Shown here in pieces: positions 6,352 through 10,769 of a stretch of 10,769 nt of DNA. This DNA is from a bacterium (lineage in GTDB: Bacteria; JAHJDO01): assembly GCA_023129655.1 (NCBI GenBank), contig JAGMBN010000038.1, positions 1-10,769 on the forward strand. Reading direction: 5' to 3'. The notes beneath the pieces were generated by a model. It was not told the DNA's origin, made no database searches, and was given only the letters and a program-made list of their open reading frames with translations. Each line of letters begins with the position of its first letter. Within the stretch, counting starts at the first letter, position 1. The position numbers and the translations under genes are program-made.

Positions 6352-6612
6352 ATGTGGAGTTTAATTGGAGGAATAGCTGCTATAGTCCTTGGAGCTTTGG
6401 GATTAAAAGTATGGTGGTTGCTTTTTCTAAAAGGTCTTGCTGCTACTGTTCCGGCAATATTGGTTCTTGGCGGTATAGCTGCTGTTGCTGCTGGCATCAG
6501 TTCTATTAAAGATGATATTGCAGCTAAAAAGGAGAAGGAGGAAGAGAAGGAAAAACCGGCTGCTGAAGAAGTGAAACCGGAAGAAAAAAAAGAAGAAGAG
6601 AAGAGCGAATAA
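6352..6612 (+). CDS. Small two-helix membrane protein with KE-rich tail (MamI-like)
   Basis: This 86-residue protein has two closely spaced hydrophobic helices (about 3-26 and 30-52) separated by a short turn, followed by a cytoplasmic-type tail of Lys and Glu (55-86) with a few Ala and Pro. The first helix ends in WW (21-22) and the second holds an Ala/Gly-rich VLGGIAAVAAGISS segment. The size, two-helix layout, the WW and the ALG.LGL / VALA.G.QS pattern recall the magnetosome membrane protein MamI, which helps form magnetosome vesicles. This comparison is from memory and weak for so hydrophobic a protein. No other mam gene is in the window, so a magnetosome role is doubtful. It has the best ribosome site in the window, so it is likely a real and well-translated gene. 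A hairpin follows 17 bases after the stop. Confidence 0.7.
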   Translation: MWSLIGGIAAIVLGALGLKVWWLLFLKGLAATVPAILVLGGIAAVAAGISSIKDDIAAKKEKEEEKEKPAAEEVKPEEKKEEEKSE

Positions 6613-6629
6613 AAGTTTTTAAATAGTTA

Positions 6630-6673
6630 AAGGGACAGAGTAAGCCACAGGACATGTGATTTATCTGTCCCTT
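6630..6673 (+). repeat. Long hairpin with GGGACAG arms, possible terminator or REP-like element
   Basis: AAGGGACAGA (6630-6639) pairs perfectly with TCTGTCCCTT (6664-6673). The 24-base loop contains a small inner dyad, CACA (6646-6649) and TGTG (6655-6658). It lies just after the small membrane protein gene, so it may stop transcription. The bases after it (GTTGTTGCTTT) are not a proper U-tract, and the loop is long for an intrinsic terminator. The GGGACAG ends resemble flanks of REP-like or IS200-type elements, from memory. Confidence 0.5.
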
Positions 6674-6707
6674 GTTGTTGCTTTATGAATATGAGGAGTA
6701 AAAGAGA

Positions 6708-6812
6708 ATGCCTAAATATTTGAAACTGATTTTTCTATCATTGATTTTTATAGCTATTGGATGTATGCCAAAAGCCCCTTATGCGCAAAGTAAAAAAGTA
6801 TTAGAGAAATAA
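6708..6812 (+). CDS. Very small lipoprotein
   Basis: This is a 34-residue reading frame from ATG 6708 to TAA 6810-6812. It has a basic N-terminus (MPKYLK), a hydrophobic stretch (7-18) and a lipobox AIGC with Cys19, so the predicted mature peptide is only 16 residues (CMPKAPYAQSKKVLEK). GAGGAG at 6693-6698 gives a ribosome site nine bases upstream. Its stop is two bases before the dehydrogenase start, so the two are probably translated together. It is similar in style to tiny lipoproteins such as entericidins, but no homology is claimed. The signal sequence, lipobox and ribosome site together make it credible. It could also be a leader peptide or a truncated lipoprotein. Confidence 0.6.
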   Translation: MPKYLKLIFLSLIFIAIGCMPKAPYAQSKKVLEK

Positions 6813-6814
6813 AA

Positions 6815-8446
6815 ATGGTTACTTTAACAAGAGCTGGATTAAAAGATCCAAAATGGAAAGAAACAGGTGTTAGCTTGCCTCAATTTGATATAGAAGAAAT
6901 GATAAGAAGTACAAAAGAAACGCCCACATGGATTCATATAGCGCCTGGAAATCTTTATGCGGCGGAGATTGCTCCTATTCAGCAGGCATTGCTTGAATCC
7001 GGAGAGGTAAAGGAAGGGATTATAGGAATAGAGACATGGGATGAGGAGATTGTGGATAAAATTTATCATCCCAAGGATAACCTCAGAATAAGCATAGAGA
7101 TGTGTTCAAGCGGAGAAAATCAGATAAAGCTTATTGCTTCTACTGCAGATGCGCTGTATGCAGATACTTCCAGACAAGAACAGTGGAATAAGACACTGGA
7201 ATATTTTGCAAAGCCGTCTTTGCAAATGGTTAGTGTTACCTGTACGGAAAAGGGTTACAGCACTCACGACACTCAGGGAAATGTTTATCCTGTGATATTG
7301 GAGGATGTAAAGAATGGGCCGAAAAAAGTTACGCATCTCATGAGTAAGATAGCAAGTTTTGCTTATCATCGCTATAAGAATGGTGCTGCACCAATAGCAT
7401 TTGTTAGTATGGATAACTGTTCAAAAAATGGAGAAAAATTGTTTAATGCAGTTAGTTTTATTGTCAAAGAATGGGTTTATACGACTAAACTAGTAGAAAA
7501 GGAATTTCTAAGATATTTAGAGAGCGAGAAGGTTTCTTTCCCATGGACCATGATTGATAGAATAACGCCCAGACCATCTCCTGAGAATATTGAATTGCTT
7601 AAAAGCAAGGGAATTGAAGACATGGATATCATAAAAACGAGCAAAGGAACATTTGCAGCGCCTTTTGTGAATACTGAGCCCATATCTTATTTGGTAATAG
7701 ATGATAATTTCCCAAATCAAAGACCGCCTCTGGAAAAAGCGGATCAATCCAAAAACAGAGTAATTCTTGTAGATAATTCTGAAGCAGTAGATAAATGTGA
7801 AAAAATGAAGCTTGGAACCTGTCTTAATCCTATTCATACCACTTTAGCAATTTTTGGCTGTCTCTTAGGATATGATTATATTTTTCAGGAGATGAATGAC
7901 CCCTTATTGAAAGAGCTGGTGTACAGACAGGCTTATGAAGAAGGTCTGCCTGTAGTGGATAATCCTGGCGTAATTAATCCAGAGGAATTCTTGAGGCAGA
8001 TATTAGAGGAGAGGCTGGTTAATCCTAATATTCCTGATACTCCTCAGAGAATAGCTACAGATACGTCCCAAAAAGTATGGGTCAGGTATGGAGACACAAT
8101 AAAAGCATATGGGCAGGATGCAAAAAAATTGAGATATATTCCATTTGCCATTGCTGGCTGGTGTAGATATTTACTTGGCGTTGACGATAGAGGAAAGCCT
8201 TTTGAACTCAGTCCAGATCCTATGTTAAAAGAGCTCAAAAAACATATAATCGGAATCGATCTGGGCAAACCAGAAAGTTTAGAGAATAAGCTAAGACCTG
8301 TTCTCTCTAATACAAAGATATTTGGTTTGGATTTTTACTCTGTTGGACTAGGTGGAAAAACAGAAAAATACTTCCGTAAAATGATAACTGGTCCAGGAGC
8401 AGTGAGAAGAACATTACAAAGTATTTTAGAAGAGAAAAGAATATGA
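6815..8446 (+). CDS. Mannitol dehydrogenase-family oxidoreductase
   Basis: This 543-residue enzyme belongs to the polyol-specific long-chain dehydrogenases (mannitol 2-dehydrogenase, fructuronate and tagaturonate reductases), which interconvert a polyol or aldonate and a keto-sugar with NAD(P). Family marks include TEKGY (144-148), the SMDNCSKNG block (198-206) and the catalytic region KLGTCLNPIH, with Lys332, Asn338 and His341. The C-terminal domain includes KKLRYIPFAIAGW. The N-terminal cofactor loop, usually GxGxxxR-like (GAGNIFR in related proteins), reads IAPGNLYAAE (42-51), so the first Gly is Ala and the Arg is missing. The Lys-Asn spacing is one residue longer than in classical mannitol 2-dehydrogenase, which I recall from a subgroup with CLNP. 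It is slightly longer than classical members. No strong ribosome site is seen, so translation is probably coupled to the small lipoprotein. The exact substrate is unknown. Confidence 0.85.
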   Translation: MVTLTRAGLKDPKWKETGVSLPQFDIEEMIRSTKETPTWIHIAPGNLYAAEIAPIQQALLESGEVKEGIIGIETWDEEIVDKIYHPKDNLRISIEMCSSGENQIKLIASTADALYADTSRQEQWNKTLEYFAKPSLQMVSVTCTEKGYSTHDTQGNVYPVILEDVKNGPKKVTHLMSKIASFAYHRYKNGAAPIAFVSMDNCSKNGEKLFNAVSFIVKEWVYTTKLVEKEFLRYLESEKVSFPWTMIDRITPRPSPENIELLKSKGIEDMDIIKTSKGTFAAPFVNTEPISYLVIDDNFPNQRPPLEKADQSKNRVILVDNSEAVDKCEKMKLGTCLNPIHTTLAIFGCLLGYDYIFQEMNDPLLKELVYRQAYEEGLPVVDNPGVINPEEFLRQILEERLVNPNIPDTPQRIATDTSQKVWVRYGDTIKAYGQDAKKLRYIPFAIAGWCRYLLGVDDRGKPFELSPDPMLKELKKHIIGIDLGKPESLENKLRPVLSNTKIFGLDFYSVGLGGKTEKYFRKMITGPGAVRRTLQSILEEKRI

Positions 8447-8479
8447 CAGAGAAGATAGTAGTGAATAAGGGGTCTTGAT

Positions 8480-9337
8480 GTGGCAAAGATAGGTATTATT
8501 GGCGGTAGTGGGCTCTATGATATGGAAGAGCTCAAGAATATAGAGGAACTTGAGATAGATACTCCATTTGGGAAGCCTTCTGATAAGTATATTACAGGCA
8601 CTCTTTCCGGAAAAGAGGTGGTGTTTCTTCCGAGGCATGGAAGAGGACATAAAGTCTCACCTTCCGAAATAAACTATTGCGCCAATATCTATGGCATGAA
8701 AAAGCTTGGTGTAGAATGGATAATTTCTGTTGGCGCTGTCGGCAGTCTTAAAGATGATATTCATCCTCTGGATATTGTTATTCCTGACCAGTTTTTTGAT
8801 AGGACCAATCAGGGTAGAAGATGCACCTTTTTCGGCGATGGCATAGTTGCTCATATTAGTTTTGCTAACCCTGTTTGCCCTGATTTGAGCAAGATACTAT
8901 ATGAGACAGGGAAGGGGATTGGGCTGACAGTTCGTAATGGAGGAACATACCTGAATATGGAAGGGCCTGCGTTTTCTACAAAAGCAGAATCGTCCTTTTA
9001 TAGAAAAATGGGGTTTGATGTTATTGGCATGACGAATCTGCCGGAAGCAAAACTAGCAAGAGAGGCAGAGATCTGCTACGGGGCAATGGCAATGGTTACT
9101 GATTACGATTGCTGGCATGAAACAGAAGAAATAGTAAGTGTTAATACTATAATTGAGAATCTTAATAAAAACTCAGAGAATGCAAAAAAGATTATAAAAG
9201 CAGCTGTTAAAGAAATTTCATCTGAGAGAAAGTGCGAGTGCTCTAATGCGCTGGCTAGTGCGATCATAACAGATAGAAGCGTTATTTCTCGACAGGCAAA
9301 GGACAAATTAAGCATTATAGCTGGAAGGTATCTATAA
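8480..9337 (+). CDS. mtnP: S-methyl-5'-thioadenosine phosphorylase
   Basis: This cytoplasmic enzyme splits methylthioadenosine, a by-product of polyamine synthesis and related reactions, with phosphate to give adenine and methylthioribose 1-phosphate. Some members also accept 5'-deoxyadenosine. The 285 residues match the family. The phosphate site GGSG (8-11) and PRHGRGH (51-57) are present. The sugar/base pocket shows MEGPAFSTKAE (160-170), MTNLPEA (184-190) and TDYDCW (207-212). The last motif, with Asp208 and Asp210, marks methylthioadenosine phosphorylases rather than general purine nucleoside phosphorylases. The start is GTG 8480, with AAGGGG (8467-8472) as ribosome site; an ATG at 8478 is in another frame. 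The next gene follows after three bases, which indicates an operon. Other methionine-salvage genes (mtnA, mtnK and so on) are not in view. Confidence 0.93.
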   Translation: MAKIGIIGGSGLYDMEELKNIEELEIDTPFGKPSDKYITGTLSGKEVVFLPRHGRGHKVSPSEINYCANIYGMKKLGVEWIISVGAVGSLKDDIHPLDIVIPDQFFDRTNQGRRCTFFGDGIVAHISFANPVCPDLSKILYETGKGIGLTVRNGGTYLNMEGPAFSTKAESSFYRKMGFDVIGMTNLPEAKLAREAEICYGAMAMVTDYDCWHETEEIVSVNTIIENLNKNSENAKKIIKAAVKEISSERKCECSNALASAIITDRSVISRQAKDKLSIIAGRYL

Positions 9338-9340
9338 ATT

Positions 9341-10450
9341 ATGCCTAAAGAAAAGAAGTTATTCATTGCAGCTACAAGACAAAATGATGGAAAAACATTG
9401 GTAAGTCTTGGTCTTATACAGGCATTTAAACAGTATGCCAGGAATATTGGATTTATGAAACCTGTTGGTCAGCGATATGTAGAGGTTGAAGGATATAAAG
9501 TTGATGAGGATGCTGTGCTGATAAAGAGTTGTTGTAATTGCGATGGAGAGTTGCAGCATATAAGTCCAATAGCTGTTGAAAGGGGTTTTACAGAAGAATA
9601 TATAGATCATGGGAAGAAACAAGTTTTAACGGATATTATTACGGAAGCCTATGGAGAGGTTTCAAAAGATAAAGATTTGGTGGTGATTGAAGGAACAGGT
9701 CATGCCGGTGTCGGGTCTGTTTTTGATCTGGGAAATGGCTCTGTTGCAAAATTACTGGGCGCAAAGGTGCTGATGATAACAGTTGGCGGGATCGGTCGTC
9801 CAATAGATGAGATTGTTTTAAATAAGGCATTATTTGAAAAAGAGGGTGTAGAATTAGTAGGAGTTATAATCAATAAGGTTATACCCAATAAAATGGATAA
9901 GATCAAGGATTACATAGCGAGGGGCTTAGCAAAGAAAGGGATTGAGTTGTTTGGAGCTATCCCTTATACGAAACGTCTTACATGGCCAAGCATAAAACAA
10001 GTTATGGAAAGCATTCCTTCAAAGCTCATAAACGGCAGCGAATCTCTTAATAATCAAATTGAAAAGATCGTAGTAGGAGCAATGACCCCGCATAATGCAT
10101 TGGAGTTTTTTGGAGAGAGAGTGCTGTTAATTACACCTGCGGATAGAGAGGATATTGTGCTTGCTGCCATGAGTTCTTCAGTTATTGGAACAGAGAGAAA
10201 ACACAGGATATCAGGGATCATATTAACAGGCAAGATGCAGATTCACCAGTCTGTAATGAATCTCATACAAAAGACTACGATACCTGTTCTGGCTGTGGAT
10301 ATAGATACTTATGGAGTTGCATCATTGATACATGATCTTGTAGTTAAGATAACTGAGACGGATATGGAAAAAATAAGAACTGCCAAAAGTCTTGTGGAGG
10401 AGTATGTGGATGTTGAAAGATTATTTAATAGATTAAGCAGAAATAATTAA
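9341..10450 (+). CDS. P-loop/DRTGG domain protein (phosphotransacetylase-regulatory-like)
   Basis: This 369-residue cytoplasmic protein has two parts. Residues about 5-215 form a BioD/CobQ-like P-loop domain with a nucleotide loop ATRQNDGKT (11-19) and a strongly conserved VVIEGTGHAGVGSVFD segment (114-129). Residues about 215-335 form a DRTGG-type domain, with TPADREDIVLAA (265-276) in the place of the name-giving motif and TIPVLAVDIDTYGVA after it. The same order of domains forms the N-terminal regulatory half of long phosphotransacetylases such as E. coli Pta. The catalytic acyltransferase domain is absent here, so it cannot act as Pta. Its function is unknown; nucleotide sensing is a guess from the fold. 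It begins three bases after mtnP, with GGAAGG (9323-9328) upstream. Confidence 0.85.
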   Translation: MPKEKKLFIAATRQNDGKTLVSLGLIQAFKQYARNIGFMKPVGQRYVEVEGYKVDEDAVLIKSCCNCDGELQHISPIAVERGFTEEYIDHGKKQVLTDIITEAYGEVSKDKDLVVIEGTGHAGVGSVFDLGNGSVAKLLGAKVLMITVGGIGRPIDEIVLNKALFEKEGVELVGVIINKVIPNKMDKIKDYIARGLAKKGIELFGAIPYTKRLTWPSIKQVMESIPSKLINGSESLNNQIEKIVVGAMTPHNALEFFGERVLLITPADREDIVLAAMSSSVIGTERKHRISGIILTGKMQIHQSVMNLIQKTTIPVLAVDIDTYGVASLIHDLVVKITETDMEKIRTAKSLVEEYVDVERLFNRLSRNN

Positions 10451-10474
10451 TAAGGATTACAGGAGAGCTTTAAT

Positions 10475-10769
10475 ATGGAAAATACTAAAAGAATTATTGA
10501 AATACTTGATACAACATTAAGAGATGGAGAACAGACTCAGGGAGTTTCCTTTTCTCGCAGTGAGAAGTTAAATATTGCTAAGATGTTACTTAATGAGGTA
10601 GGTGTAGACAGAATAGAAGTTGCGTCTGCCAGAGTGTCTCAGGGGGAGAAGGAATCTGTTACAAGTATCATGCAGTGGGCAAAACTGAGAGGATTTCTAA
10701 ACAAGGTTGAAGTATTGGGATTTGTTGACCATACAAAATCTGTTGATTGGATAGTCTCAACAGGCGCTA
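10475..10769 (+). CDS. LeuA/CimA-family synthase, N-terminal part
   Basis: The first 98 residues of a gene that runs past the window edge are seen. They begin with IIEILDTTLRDGEQTQGVS, and L15-R16-D17-G18-x-Q20 followed by ten residues and Lys31 fits the alpha-isopropylmalate/homocitrate synthase signature exactly. The family condenses acetyl-CoA with a 2-keto acid (2-ketoisovalerate for leucine, pyruvate for citramalate or 2-ketoglutarate for homocitrate) in a TIM barrel, and the DTTLRDGEQ motif supplies metal ligands and the catalytic Arg. The specificity determinants lie beyond the window, so no gene symbol is given. AGGAGAG (10461-10467) is a good ribosome site eight bases upstream of ATG 10475. 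The gene follows the DRTGG protein by 24 bases and may be in the same transcript. An in-frame stop was not reached. Confidence 0.85.
   Translation, partial: MENTKRIIEILDTTLRDGEQTQGVSFSRSEKLNIAKMLLNEVGVDRIEVASARVSQGEKESVTSIMQWAKLRGFLNKVEVLGFVDHTKSVDWIVSTGA

Noticed and set aside
6613..6707. Small RNA gene
   Set aside because: Apart from the one hairpin nothing suggests a conserved RNA, and a terminator or repeat explains the hairpin.
1..10769. CRISPR array, tRNA, rRNA or intact transposase
   Set aside because: No regularly spaced direct repeats, cloverleaf patterns, rRNA motifs or transposase frames were found on either strand by eye.

Overview
The window is AT-rich and tightly packed, and every gene supported here is on the + strand. 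It looks like a chromosomal segment from an uncultured Gram-negative-type anaerobe. Formate-tetrahydrofolate ligase fits one-carbon or acetogenic-type metabolism. A small lipoprotein and a secreted protein imply an outer envelope. RHS debris and a dispersed palindromic repeat resemble what is seen in candidate phyla such as Omnitrophota. That placement is an inference from gene content, and no rRNA or other marker is present to confirm it.

Region 1 (1-2932) is the 3' part of a compact biosynthetic operon. It holds the C-terminus of a ketosynthase-like protein that lacks the usual catalytic Lys and His and so resembles a chain-length factor. An acyl carrier protein follows with a 4-base overlap. 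Next come a free-standing condensation-like acyltransferase with an HxxxDxxG motif and a FAD-dependent oxidoreductase, each after a single spacer base. Together they suggest a type II polyketide or fatty-acyl pathway: a chain is built on the ACP, transferred by the acyltransferase and oxidised or reduced by the flavoprotein. The product cannot be told from this window.

Region 2 (2933-4753) is fhs, alone behind its own 126-base leader with a strong ribosome binding site.

Region 3 (4754-6321) is a rearranged accessory patch. A secreted carboxypeptidase-regulatory-like protein runs out of frame into the C-terminal RHS core. The core is followed by a variable, toxin-like tail and then by a three-helix membrane protein in the position where an immunity gene usually lies. 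Downstream is a displaced YD-repeat fragment invaded by a dispersed palindromic repeat. This is the layout of an orphan RHS tip cassette.

Region 4 (6322-6812) has two small envelope genes: an 86-residue two-helix membrane protein with a KE-rich tail, which recalls magnetosome protein MamI, and a 34-residue lipoprotein shorter than the usual ORF cut-off. A long hairpin lies between them.

Region 5 (6815-10769) is a probable metabolic operon: a mannitol dehydrogenase-family enzyme with an altered cofactor motif, S-methyl-5'-thioadenosine phosphorylase (mtnP), a stand-alone P-loop/DRTGG protein related to the regulatory part of phosphotransacetylase, and the start of a LeuA/CimA-family synthase that runs off the window. 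No tRNA, rRNA, CRISPR array or intact transposase was seen, and no gene-free stretch reaches 300 bases.
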